Shown here: in pieces, positions 52,632 through 61,227 of the stretch
How positions within the stretch are numbered: position 1 is the first letter of the stretch
Layout: every line of letters starts with the position of its first letter
NCBI RefSeq assembly: GCF_038502225.1
Contig: NC_091298.1
Coordinates: 38,477,972-38,541,971 of the forward strand
From: Cherax quadricarinatus
Lineage: Eukaryota; Arthropoda; Malacostraca; Decapoda; Parastacidae
DNA: 64,000 bases
Reading direction: 5' to 3'
The notes under the pieces: generated by a model
Databases searched by the model: none
Told to the model about the DNA's origin: nothing
The model's input: only the letters and a program-made list of their open reading frames with translations
Position numbers and translations under genes: made by a program

Positions 52632-54566
52632 TTGGACTGTGTTCAGTGCTTCAGAGCAGTGAGCCACGAGAGGGTGGCTACGGGCCCCGACTGGGGCTCT
52701 GAGCCTCACAGCTCTGCACCCAGTGTGGGCGGCTGTGAGGTCACAGGCAGCAGCTCTGCTGCTGGCTCTGTCCCCACACCTACAGTCACCATGACAGATC
52801 CAGGAGAGCGGCCTAAACGTTCCTTGGAATGCGGGGACGAGTTGGAGGACGACGTGGGGCAGGTGGGAGCCCCCACCAAGAAGGCCAAGGATGCAGTGGA
52901 GACTACTGTACCTACCAATCTGCCACTAGGTCCGTCGGCAGCCCCTACCCAAGAAGACTTGCACCCCCAGATGGCCATAGGGGTCGTGGAAGGAAGCCAG
53001 GAGGATGTAGCTCCTCAAGTGGCAAGGATGGAGCCATCCCAGGTCCCTACACCAGTTGCGTTGGCCTCCACAGTGGACGGGGACTGGTTGACTCCACGTG
53101 GAAGGAGGAGTTCCCGCTCAGCTCGGGCACAAGCAACCAGGGCCTTCAACAAATTCAAGGTTCCCAACTACGGGTTTGTAAGGTATCTGGAAGGTCTCCC
53201 CCACCTCAAGTTCCGCTGCGAGTTCACTCTCAGGAACGAGGTTCTGGTCATTCCTCGGGACGAAGACTCTTACGAGGAGTTGAAGGGGCTGGTTGTGACC
53301 CATCCCAGCATGGTGGAACTGCTTGCTTCGGAGAAGGTGTACAAGGGGGTGCTTTTACACGTCCCTGTGCCCCTCCCACTGGACCCCATTTTGGAAGTGC
53401 CCAATATTGTCAAGGCGGAGCGACTCACTGCAACGGTGAACAAGGTGCCCACCCGCCAAGTGCTGATCCACCACAAAGGTCCACTTCCCACGCACCTGGA
53501 CCTTGGGGTCTGGGGAAGATTCAAGACCCGACCATACCTGTCAGGCCCAGTACAATGCTTCAACTGCCAGGGGTTCAATCATATTGCAGCCACCTGCCAG
53601 CGAGAGAAGAAGTGTGGTGTGTGCAGCAAGGCACACGACTCGAAGGACTGCATTGCAATCCTCAAACATCCACCTGGCGAAGCCCTTCGGCCAGCGCCCA
53701 AGTGTGCCAACTGCTCAAAGAGGCACCATGCCTGGAACCGGAGCTGTCCTGTGATGGTGCAGCACTGGCAGCAGGTTCGTCATCGGAACGACCCGACAGC
53801 CCCGACGCCACCCAGCCTTGGAACTGCCCAGCAACAGTCAGCATGGGCTCCAATCACGGTTCCCCGGATACCACAGGAGGGCAATACCAGCGAGTTCCCA
53901 GCACTGGGCTCCCAGCGGGGGCATCAGAGGGCAGACACTGGTTTGCAGCAGCGCGGTCAACTGCGGCGTCAGATGGCAAGGTGGCCAAGAAGGCAGAATC
54001 ATTGGGAAAACCAGCCACAGGCCAGGCACACTGCCCAGCAGGTCCCAGCTGGGCACCAACATTCCTTGCCATACGGCCAGCAGGCCTCTTCCCAAGGACA
54101 GGCCCCTCCTGTGAGCGGCCAGCGACAGGCAGAGGTTCCCCGCCAGGGGACTTGGAAGCCCATGGCCACTCATGCCGGGCCCAGGGTGCACCCAGCTTAT
54201 GCTGCTGCAGTGTCGACAGCCACCCAGACATACCCAGTGACCCAGCCCCGCCTCGACGGGTCGTCCAGCTCAATGCCTGCAGAGGTAATGGTCGAATCCT
54301 TTCCGGATCGACTGAAGAAAACCATCGGGGTCATCTCAGCGCTCCTCTGTCGCCTGCTGCCGTCGGCAGAGGACAGGGGCGCCTGCAGGCAGCTCCTGTC
54401 ATGGATGCTGGGCGTGGTCCTACTGGACAGGAAAGACTCGATGGAACTTCAAGCCATCATCCAGGAGTCCTTCCAGTCTGTGATGGAGGAGGCCCCGGAG
54501 TCGCCAACAACGGACGACGAGTCCCAGGCAGAGATGGAATCAGTGAGCCACCTCTGCGGCCCTTGA
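52632..54566 (+). CDS. LINE-I1 ORF1, Gag-like with three CCHC zinc knuckles
   Basis: Intact 644-codon ORF1. The first ATG is at 52632 (MDCVQCFRAVSHER); an internal ATG at 52791 (MTDPGERPKRSLECGD) is a possible alternative. The N-terminal third is low-complexity with a basic patch (PKRS, PTKKAK). Residues about 160-300 hold a folded region (VPNYGFVRYLEGLPHLKFRC, SEKVYKGVLLHVPVPLPL). Three knuckles follow at about 309 (CFNCQGFNHIAATC), 331 (CGVCSKAHDSKDC) and 360 (CANCSKRHHAWNRSC), then a Gln/Pro-rich region and an acidic C-terminus. Such proteins coat element RNA in an RNP. ORF2 overlaps its 3' end. Confidence 0.92.
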   Translation: MDCVQCFRAVSHERVATGPDWGSEPHSSAPSVGGCEVTGSSSAAGSVPTPTVTMTDPGERPKRSLECGDELEDDVGQVGAPTKKAKDAVETTVPTNLPLGPSAAPTQEDLHPQMAIGVVEGSQEDVAPQVARMEPSQVPTPVALASTVDGDWLTPRGRRSSRSARAQATRAFNKFKVPNYGFVRYLEGLPHLKFRCEFTLRNEVLVIPRDEDSYEELKGLVVTHPSMVELLASEKVYKGVLLHVPVPLPLDPILEVPNIVKAERLTATVNKVPTRQVLIHHKGPLPTHLDLGVWGRFKTRPYLSGPVQCFNCQGFNHIAATCQREKKCGVCSKAHDSKDCIAILKHPPGEALRPAPKCANCSKRHHAWNRSCPVMVQHWQQVRHRNDPTAPTPPSLGTAQQQSAWAPITVPRIPQEGNTSEFPALGSQRGHQRADTGLQQRGQLRRQMARWPRRQNHWENQPQARHTAQQVPAGHQHSLPYGQQASSQGQAPPVSGQRQAEVPRQGTWKPMATHAGPRVHPAYAAAVSTATQTYPVTQPRLDGSSSSMPAEVMVESFPDRLKKTIGVISALLCRLLPSAEDRGACRQLLSWMLGVVLLDRKDSMELQAIIQESFQSVMEEAPESPTTDDESQAEMESVSHLCGP

Positions 54567-57500
54567 AGATCCTCCAGTGGAACATTTGTGGGCTGCAGCG
54601 GAAAATTCACTTAGTGATTGAAGCTGCAGTTCAGGATGAGGTTGATGTCTTCCTGTTTCAGGAGACACTTACCGATTTGTCACGTCAAATGCAGCCCCGT
54701 ATTCCGGGATTCTCTGCCTACCTTCAGCGCCTGGAAGGGACTGGCAGGGGCACGGCGATCTACGTCAGGACCACTATCCCTCATTCAATCTCCACTGACC
54801 CCATCGACTGTGGGGAGGGCGTAGAGGTTCAGGCTGTCACCCTACACCTGGCGGATGGACCTCTCGTGGTTTACAATATTTACAGAAGCTCTCGGTACAC
54901 CCTTGACATCTCAGAGGTGGCAGCACTCGCCCCACGGGAGGGTCTTGTTGTGGCTGGGGATGTCAATGCCCACCACCCAATACTTTCTTCTGTCTCTCCT
55001 ACCAACGCAGCTGGGAGGCACCTTGCGGCTGTGCTGGAGGAGGTCCCTGAGATCGCCCTCCTCAATAATGGTGAGCCAACCCATCACTATGGTGGCCGCT
55101 TGGATGTCACACTCATCTCTAGGCGGTTGCTCTCGAGCGCGAGATGGGAGGTCCACCCCCGTCTCACCAGTGATCACTTTGCAGTGGTCACTACGCTGAT
55201 GGTCCAGCGGTGCCCGCTCCCCACACCTACCCCCAGATGGAATCTAAAAAAGGCCGACTGGCAGTGCTTCCAGGAGGTCATTGAGCGTTGGTGGGCGGAG
55301 TCTCCCCTTCCAGAAGACCCAGATGAGGCGGCTCAAAGCTTGCAGGTGGCCTTCACATGTGCAGCTGAGGCAGCAATACCTAAGATTACAGGCGGAGGGT
55401 CATATAAACGTGACTGGTGGTTTTACAATGAGGACATCAGGGAACAGAACCACCGCATCAATGTTGTACGCAAGATGCACAGGCGTAATCCCACGGTTGC
55501 GTCCATGCGTCTGCTCAGGGAAGTGGTGCGGCATGCACGCCATGTCTCACACAGGGTCCGGCAGGCTAAATGGTTCGAGTGGTGTGCCTCCTTCAGCTAC
55601 TCCTCCACCTTATCTGAGATTTGGACCAAGTTACGATTGGCCACTGGGCAGCGTCGCAGTGTGGCTCGGTTGCACCCAGACCCCGCAACGGAGGCAGAGC
55701 GTCTGGTGGACCTATTCACCTCCAGAGCGGCCATGGCTCAACTGCCTCAGGATCTCCAGGACCTCCAAGCCACCCTCCTTCCTAGAAGGGTGATGGTGAT
55801 CCAAGCAGCATGCCAGGCTGGGGATGTCACGGATGAAGACTTCACCGACCAGGAGCTCCAGGCAGCCTTCACATCTCATCGAGACACTGCTCCGGGGCAT
55901 GATGGTATCACCTATGGCATGATCACTCGGTCTGGCCATTCTGGACATTCAGCTGTCCTGGGAGTCATCAACCAGACTTGGCGAGCTGGCAAACTCCCTG
56001 TCGTATGGAAGGAGGCTGACATCATACCGATTCCTAAGCCTGGGGATCCTGGCAGTGTGAGACCCATCTCCCTCACCAGTTGCATTTCGAAGGTGTCTGA
56101 AAGGATGGTGTTGGAGCGCCTGAGGTGGAAGCTTGGCCCTCCTCATAAACACCTCTATGGCTTCACCAGAGGAGTGGGCACTTTCGAAAGCCTTACCACT
56201 CTACTGACCGGCATTGGGTCGGACGCCCAAGCCCACATTGTTGTCTTTCTTGACCTCGAGAAAGCTTTTGAGCTAGCCAGTGCACCTGCCATCCTCTCAC
56301 TCTTGGCCCGCAGGGGGATTAAAGGCAGGCTGCTTTCATGGCTTCGTTCCTATCTCCAGGACAGGCGGGCCCGGGTACGCTTCCAGGGGCATGCCTCTTC
56401 TCTCAAGACCCTGGACAATGGCACTCCACAGGGCGGGGTGCTTAGTCCCACCCTGTTCAATGTACTGATGCACCAGCTGGTGTGCCTGCCTTTCTCCAGA
56501 GGGACCGTCCTCCTCAGCTATGCCGATGACCTGGCACTTGTCGTACCTAGGAAGCGCCGGCTTTTGCAGCGTGCCCAGGAGGACCTCGATCTGCTGGCTT
56601 CCACCTGCCGTCACTTGGGACTCAAGATATCTGCAGCAAAATCCAAAGCCATGATCCTTCGCACCAAGGTGCCCAGTCAGAGGCTGCGGGTCCTGGGCAT
56701 CGACCTGGAGTGGGTTCACAGTTATAGGTACCTTGGCATCTACATTGACAGGCACCTCACCTTCCAGAAACATGTGCGCCACATTAAAGAGAGGGCTCTG
56801 CAGAGGGTCAGGGCATTGAGTGCCATGGCCAACCCTAGGGTTGGGGCCAGCCTCGAGGTCATGAGGTTGTTCTACATCCAGGCAATACGTTCCCTCGTTG
56901 ACTATGGGGCACTTGCTCTGGTTCACGCCAGACCCACAAACATCAAATCCCTCTGTGTCATCCAGAACACAGCTGTACGGGCCATGCTGGGGGCTCCTAG
57001 GTGGGCCAATGCAGTGGCTCTGAACCTTGAGGTGCAGCTACAGCCTCTTGAAGACAGGATCCAACTGGTAGCTGCCAGGAGGATTGCAAAGTATCTCCGA
57101 CTCCCAGGGGCTGACAAACTGATGAGAGATTTACGGGTCCGCCAGGGACAGGTCATTCCACTGCATCCCGGCCGCCGATGGATGTGGTCGGTAGCAGATG
57201 CCACACAGAAGCTCTTGCCCATGACATTGCTCCAGGCGGGGGGCTGCGACAGACTGGCAGCGAACTACACGGTGCCACCCCCTTGGGCACCAGAGCTGTT
57301 TGCGGTGAGCTGGACAACCCTACCAGACAGCAAGAGGCATTGCACCCGGGACATTCTGCACCACCTTGCCTCGGCTAGCATTGTGGGTGCGGAAGGCCCA
57401 GGGTGTGTGCCATATTACACTGATGGCTCCAGAGACCCAGTGGCAGGCCGCACAGCTGCTGGGATGTTCCACAGCAATCTGACAGCAGGTTGGCGCCTCC

Positions 57501-58246
57501 CAGACCATTGCACCATCCTCCAGGCCGAACTCTTTGCCATCCAACAAGCTCTGCGGCATGCTCTTGCAGGCCATCAGCATCCCCCCATCATCCACGTTGA
57601 TTCCAAGGCAGCAATCCAAGCGCTTATGCACAGAGAGCCAAAGGACAACATACACTTAATCACATCCATCCGGGGTGACCTGCAGACTCTCATGGCCCAG
57701 GGTCGCAGGGCTACCATCAACTGGATCCCGAGCCATGTGGGTATCCCTGGCAATGATGCTGCAGATGAGGCTGCTAGGACTGCAACCCTCGAGGCACAGC
57801 CACATGCTGCGATCTCCATCAGCCTCAGCCAGATTGCGCTGTTGGCTGCTGGTGCGGCGAGGCGCCCATTCCCTGACCCTGGGGAGTCACGGAGCCTCTG
57901 TTGGTATGTCAGGGCGACCCACAGGGTGCCCCCTCCAAGTCTTCGGACACAGTCCAGGGAACTGAGGGTGCATATCCACCGCCTACGCTTAGGGTATCTC
58001 ACCACTGCGCGGATTGTTGAACGGGCACGAGAGGAGCTCTGTGCCCATTGTGACCGAATGGTTCCACAGCCCTTGGTGCACTACCTGTTAGACTGCCCGG
58101 CTACGATGCCCCTTCGCCGTAGACACTTCCCAATGACCCCAGTAGGGCAGACCCGAGAGAATGAGGCAGCACATCTTGTGTACTTAGCTGTCAGGGACTT
58201 GGAAACCTTACTTCCAGTCCTTGCATGTCATCCGCCCCCCCGCTGA
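54401..58246 (+). CDS. LINE-I1 ORF2: endonuclease, reverse transcriptase, RNase H, zinc tail
   Basis: The frame is open from 52829, but domains begin at 54562. The ATG at 54401 (MDAGRGPTGQERLDG) is the nearest upstream start and overlaps ORF1 by 166 bases. Positions from it: endonuclease from residue 54 (LKILQWNICGLQ), VFLFQETL, VVAGDVNAHH (about 186), LTSDHFAVV (about 256). RT: PGHDGITYGMI, SVRPISLTSCISKV, YGFTRGVGTFESL, VFLDLEKAFELAS, NGTPQGGVLSPTLFNVLMHQ, LLSYADDLALVV (about 706). RNase H: VPYYTDGS (about 1005), ILQAELFAIQQAL, HVDSKAAIQAL, GNDAADEAA, with all four acidic residues visible. C-terminal CAHCDRMVPQPLVHYLLDC is a Cys-His zinc motif. Stop at 58244-58246. No disabling mutation seen. 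Confidence 0.92.
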   Translation: MDAGRGPTGQERLDGTSSHHPGVLPVCDGGGPGVANNGRRVPGRDGISEPPLRPLKILQWNICGLQRKIHLVIEAAVQDEVDVFLFQETLTDLSRQMQPRIPGFSAYLQRLEGTGRGTAIYVRTTIPHSISTDPIDCGEGVEVQAVTLHLADGPLVVYNIYRSSRYTLDISEVAALAPREGLVVAGDVNAHHPILSSVSPTNAAGRHLAAVLEEVPEIALLNNGEPTHHYGGRLDVTLISRRLLSSARWEVHPRLTSDHFAVVTTLMVQRCPLPTPTPRWNLKKADWQCFQEVIERWWAESPLPEDPDEAAQSLQVAFTCAAEAAIPKITGGGSYKRDWWFYNEDIREQNHRINVVRKMHRRNPTVASMRLLREVVRHARHVSHRVRQAKWFEWCASFSYSSTLSEIWTKLRLATGQRRSVARLHPDPATEAERLVDLFTSRAAMAQLPQDLQDLQATLLPRRVMVIQAACQAGDVTDEDFTDQELQAAFTSHRDTAPGHDGITYGMITRSGHSGHSAVLGVINQTWRAGKLPVVWKEADIIPIPKPGDPGSVRPISLTSCISKVSERMVLERLRWKLGPPHKHLYGFTRGVGTFESLTTLLTGIGSDAQAHIVVFLDLEKAFELASAPAILSLLARRGIKGRLLSWLRSYLQDRRARVRFQGHASSLKTLDNGTPQGGVLSPTLFNVLMHQLVCLPFSRGTVLLSYADDLALVVPRKRRLLQRAQEDLDLLASTCRHLGLKISAAKSKAMILRTKVPSQRLRVLGIDLEWVHSYRYLGIYIDRHLTFQKHVRHIKERALQRVRALSAMANPRVGASLEVMRLFYIQAIRSLVDYGALALVHARPTNIKSLCVIQNTAVRAMLGAPRWANAVALNLEVQLQPLEDRIQLVAARRIAKYLRLPGADKLMRDLRVRQGQVIPLHPGRRWMWSVADATQKLLPMTLLQAGGCDRLAANYTVPPPWAPELFAVSWTTLPDSKRHCTRDILHHLASASIVGAEGPGCVPYYTDGSRDPVAGRTAAGMFHSNLTAGWRLPDHCTILQAELFAIQQALRHALAGHQHPPIIHVDSKAAIQALMHREPKDNIHLITSIRGDLQTLMAQGRRATINWIPSHVGIPGNDAADEAARTATLEAQPHAAISISLSQIALLAAGAARRPFPDPGESRSLCWYVRATHRVPPPSLRTQSRELRVHIHRLRLGYLTTARIVERAREELCAHCDRMVPQPLVHYLLDCPATMPLRRRHFPMTPVGQTRENEAAHLVYLAVRDLETLLPVLACHPPPR

Positions 58247-58508
58247 AGTTGCTGCGAGGGCCTGCTTTGGGCCTCCATTGCACTGCACACCAGCCACTGT
58301 TAGTGCACACTAACGTTTGGTACATCATCTGGCCATAGGGCCGGTGAGGTACCCCCCCCCTTCCTGCTGAAGACCTGCCACACAGGTGCAAGTAAAGATA
58401 AATGTCACTTCCCTACCCGGGGAGCCAATGCCGGGTCACCAAAATGGAAGAGACCCGGGCCGGGATTACCGGCGAATCAAATAGAATAGAATAGAATCGG
58501 AATGATTC
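58247..58508 (+). other. LINE-I1 3' UTR and AATAG tail
   Basis: Carries GCCGGGTCACCA (58430), AGACCCGGGCCGGGA (58451) and TACCGGCGAAT (58467), then (AATAG)3. The same three blocks end SINE1, SINE2 and SINE3. Confidence 0.85.
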
Positions 58509-58802
58509 ATCGACACCATGCCTAACCCTTCTAGGGTAGGGTAGGTGCCTGAGCCCGAGCCTTTAGCTCATAAGACTGTCATTCCCATTAGCCCCCTTGT
58601 GGCGGGGATGGCAGACCAGAGAGGCCTAGCTTGTGGCTAGGCCTGGGGACAGTTGGTCCCAAAGATGAGGAGGTACTTGTGCCTCCTCCCATGGGAGACT
58701 TAGGTCTCAGACACTCCCTAAAGAGGGAGCCAAGGCCGGGCCACCACTTGGAAAAGGCCCGGGCCGGGAGAATACCGGCTAATCTTTAACTAACTAACTA
58801 AC
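58509..58802 (+). mobile_element. SINE1 with LINE-I tail
   Basis: Head ATCGACACCATGCCTAACCC, middle TGAGCCCGAGCCTTTAGCTC and GGCCTAGCTTGTGGCTAGGCC, tail GGCCGGGCCACCACTTGG, GGCCCGGGCCGGGAGAATACC, then (TAAC)n. About 97% identical to SINE2. I see no convincing box A/B pair. It abuts the LINE-I1 tail with no duplication of its own. Confidence 0.82.
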
Positions 58803-58815
58803 TAATGGCAAATCG

Positions 58816-59114
58816 ATCGACATCATGCCTAACCCTTCTAGGGTAGGGTAGGTGCCTGAGCCCGAGCCTTTAGCTCATAAGACTGTCATTCCCATTAGCC
58901 CCCTTGGGGCGGGGATGGCAGACCAGAGAGGCCTAGCTTGTGGCTAGGCCTGGGGACAGTTGGTCCCAAAGATGAGGAGGTACTTGTGCCTCCTCCCATG
59001 GGAGACTTAGGTCTCAGACACTCCCTAAAGAGGGAGCCAAGGCCGGGCCACCACTTGGAAAAGGCCCGGGCCGGGAGAATACCGGCGAATCTTTAATAAT
59101 AATAATAATAATAA
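58816..59114 (+). mobile_element. SINE2 with LINE-I tail and 13-bp target duplication
   Basis: Same body as SINE1 with an (AAT)n tail. Flanked by TAATGGCAAATCG at 58803-58815 and 59115-59127, which fixes both ends. The shared 3' third with LINE-I indicates mobilisation by that LINE. Confidence 0.88.
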
Positions 59115-59292
59115 TAATGGCAAATCGCACAGATGGTTCAGGCTCATAGAGGCTTTACATTGCACAATTCAAGGAAGCGACATCGGAGAATTCATAAGGA
59201 TTATCGACTGAACGAAGATTGGAAAACAGTGTGTGTTGTGTTCGCAAATCTGTGTTAGTTTACGCACAGATTAGCGTCATTCCTGGTGATCC

Positions 59293-61227
59293 TTGGACTG
59301 TGTTCAGTGCTTCAGAGCAGTGAGCCACGAGAGGGTGGCTACGGGCCCCGACTGGGGCTCTGAGCCTCACAGCTCTGCACCCGGTGTGGGCGGCTGTGAG
59401 GTCACATGCAGCAGCGCTGCTGCTGGCTCTGTCCCCTCACCTACAGTCACCATGACAGATCCAGGAGAGCGGCCTAAACGTTCCTTGGAATGCGGGGACG
59501 AGTTGGAGGACGACGTGGGGCAGGTGGGAGCCCCCACCAAGAAGGCCAAGGATGCAGTGGAGACTACTGTGCCTACCAATCTGCCACTAGGTCCGTCGGC
59601 AGCCCCTACCCAAGAAGACTTGCACCCCCAGATGGCCATAGGGGTCGTGGAAGAAAGCCAGGAGGATGTAGCTCCTCAAGTGGCAAGGATGGAGCCATCT
59701 CAGGTCCCTACACCAGTTGCGTTGGCCTCCACAGTGGACGGGGACTGGTTGACTCCACGTGGAAGGAGGAGTTCCCGCTCAGCTCGGGCACAAGCAACCA
59801 GGGCATTCAACAAATTCAAGGTTCCCAACTACGGGTTTGTGAGGTATCTGGAAGGTCTCCCCCACCTCAAGTTCCGCTGCGAGTTCACTCTCAGGAACGA
59901 GGTTCTGGTCATTCCTCGGGACGAAGACTCTTACGAGGAGTTGAAGGGGCTGGTTGTGACCCATCCCAGCATGGTGGAACTGCTTGCTTCGGAGAAGGTG
60001 TACAAGGGGGTGCTTTTACACGTCCCTGTGCCCCTCCCACTGGACCCCATTTTGGAAGTGCCCAATATTGTCAAGGCGGAGCGACTCACTGCAACGGTGA
60101 ACAAGGTGCCCACCCGCCAGGTGCTGATCCACCACAAAGGTCCACTTCCCACGCACCTGGACCTTGGGGTCTGGGGAAGATTCAAGACCCGACCATACCT
60201 GTCAGGCCCAGTACAATACTTCAACTGCCAGGGGTTCAATCATATTGCAGCCACCTGCCAGCGAGAGAAGAAGTGTGGTGTGTGCAGCAAGGCACACGAC
60301 TCGAAGGACTGCATTGCAATCCTCAAACATCCACCTGGCGAAGCCCTTCGGCCAGCGCCCAAGTGTGCCAACTGCTCAAAGAGGCACCATGCCTGGAACC
60401 GGAGCTGTCCTGTGATGGTGCAGCACTGGCAGCAGGTTCGTCATCGGAACGACCCAACAGCCCCGACGCCACCCAGCCTTGGAACTGCCCAGCAACAGTC
60501 AGCATGGGCTCCAATCACGGTTCCCCGGATACCGCAGGAGGGCAATACCAGCGAGTTCCCAGCACTGGGCTCCCAGCGGGGGCATCAGAGGGCAGACACT
60601 GGTTTGCAGCAGCGCGGTCAACTGCGGCGTCAGATGGCAAGGTGGCCAAGAAGGCAGAATCATTGGGAAAAACAGCCACAGGCCAGGCACACTGCCCAGC
60701 AGGTCCCAGCTGGGCACCAACATTCCTTGCCATACGGCCAGCAGGCTTCTTCCCAAGGACAGGCCCCTCCTGTGAGCGGCCAGCGACAGGCAGAGGTTCC
60801 CCGCCAGGGGACTTGGAAGCCCATGGCCACTCATGCCGGGCCCAGGGTGCACCCAGCTTATGCTGCTGCAGTGTCGACAGCCACCCAGACATACCCAGTG
60901 ACCCAGCCCCGCCTCGACGGTTCGTCCAGCTCAATGCCTGCAGAGGTAATGGTCGAATCCTTTCCGGATCGACTGAAGAAAACCATCGGGGTCATCTCAG
61001 CGCTCCTCTGTCGCCTGCTGCCGTCGGCAGAGGACAGGGGCGCCTGCACTCAGCTCCTGTCATGGATGCTGGGCGTAGTCCTACTGGACAGGAAAGACTC
61101 AATGGAACTTCAAGCCATCATCCAGGAGTCCTTCCAGTCTGTGATGGAGGAGGCCCCGGAGTCGCCAACAACGGACGACGAGTCCCAGGCAGAGATGGAA
61201 TCAGTGAGCCACCTCTGCGGCCCTTGA
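59293..61227 (+). CDS. LINE-I2 ORF1, Gag-like; first zinc knuckle lost a Cys
   Basis: Full 644-codon counterpart of LINE-I1 ORF1 with about eight amino-acid changes. The important one is at codon 60217-60219: the first Cys of the first CCHC knuckle is Tyr (YFNCQGFNHIAATC). The second and third knuckles are intact. Other changes lie in low-complexity regions (for example ESQED for GSQED, WEKQ for WENQ). RNA binding may be weakened, although family members with fewer knuckles exist. Confidence 0.9.
   Translation: MDCVQCFRAVSHERVATGPDWGSEPHSSAPGVGGCEVTCSSAAAGSVPSPTVTMTDPGERPKRSLECGDELEDDVGQVGAPTKKAKDAVETTVPTNLPLGPSAAPTQEDLHPQMAIGVVEESQEDVAPQVARMEPSQVPTPVALASTVDGDWLTPRGRRSSRSARAQATRAFNKFKVPNYGFVRYLEGLPHLKFRCEFTLRNEVLVIPRDEDSYEELKGLVVTHPSMVELLASEKVYKGVLLHVPVPLPLDPILEVPNIVKAERLTATVNKVPTRQVLIHHKGPLPTHLDLGVWGRFKTRPYLSGPVQYFNCQGFNHIAATCQREKKCGVCSKAHDSKDCIAILKHPPGEALRPAPKCANCSKRHHAWNRSCPVMVQHWQQVRHRNDPTAPTPPSLGTAQQQSAWAPITVPRIPQEGNTSEFPALGSQRGHQRADTGLQQRGQLRRQMARWPRRQNHWEKQPQARHTAQQVPAGHQHSLPYGQQASSQGQAPPVSGQRQAEVPRQGTWKPMATHAGPRVHPAYAAAVSTATQTYPVTQPRLDGSSSSMPAEVMVESFPDRLKKTIGVISALLCRLLPSAEDRGACTQLLSWMLGVVLLDRKDSMELQAIIQESFQSVMEEAPESPTTDDESQAEMESVSHLCGP

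Larger units (their letters stand above)
52512..58508 (+). mobile_element. LINE-I1, complete RNase-H-bearing LINE (I superfamily)
   Basis: The 5' boundary (GGAAGCGACATCGGAG) is set by the point where I1 and I2 become identical (52512 and 59173). It contains a 120-base 5' UTR, two overlapping intact ORFs and a ~260-base 3' UTR ending ATTACCGGCGAAT plus an AATAG repeat. Base composition is GC-rich compared with neighbouring elements, and the two copies differ at about 1% with no indels over the compared ORFs, so the family is young. The RNase H domain and three CCHC knuckles point to the I superfamily; the exact clade is not assigned. Confidence 0.88.

Noticed and set aside
52829..54400. Upstream part of the 1805-codon frame as an extra protein
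   Set aside because: Out of frame with a clear Gag-like ORF1 and without domains. Kept only as a low-interest finding.
53118..58391. Numerous antisense and alternate-frame ORFs inside LINE-I1 (and their I2 counterparts)
   Set aside because: Shadows of GC-rich coding sequence.
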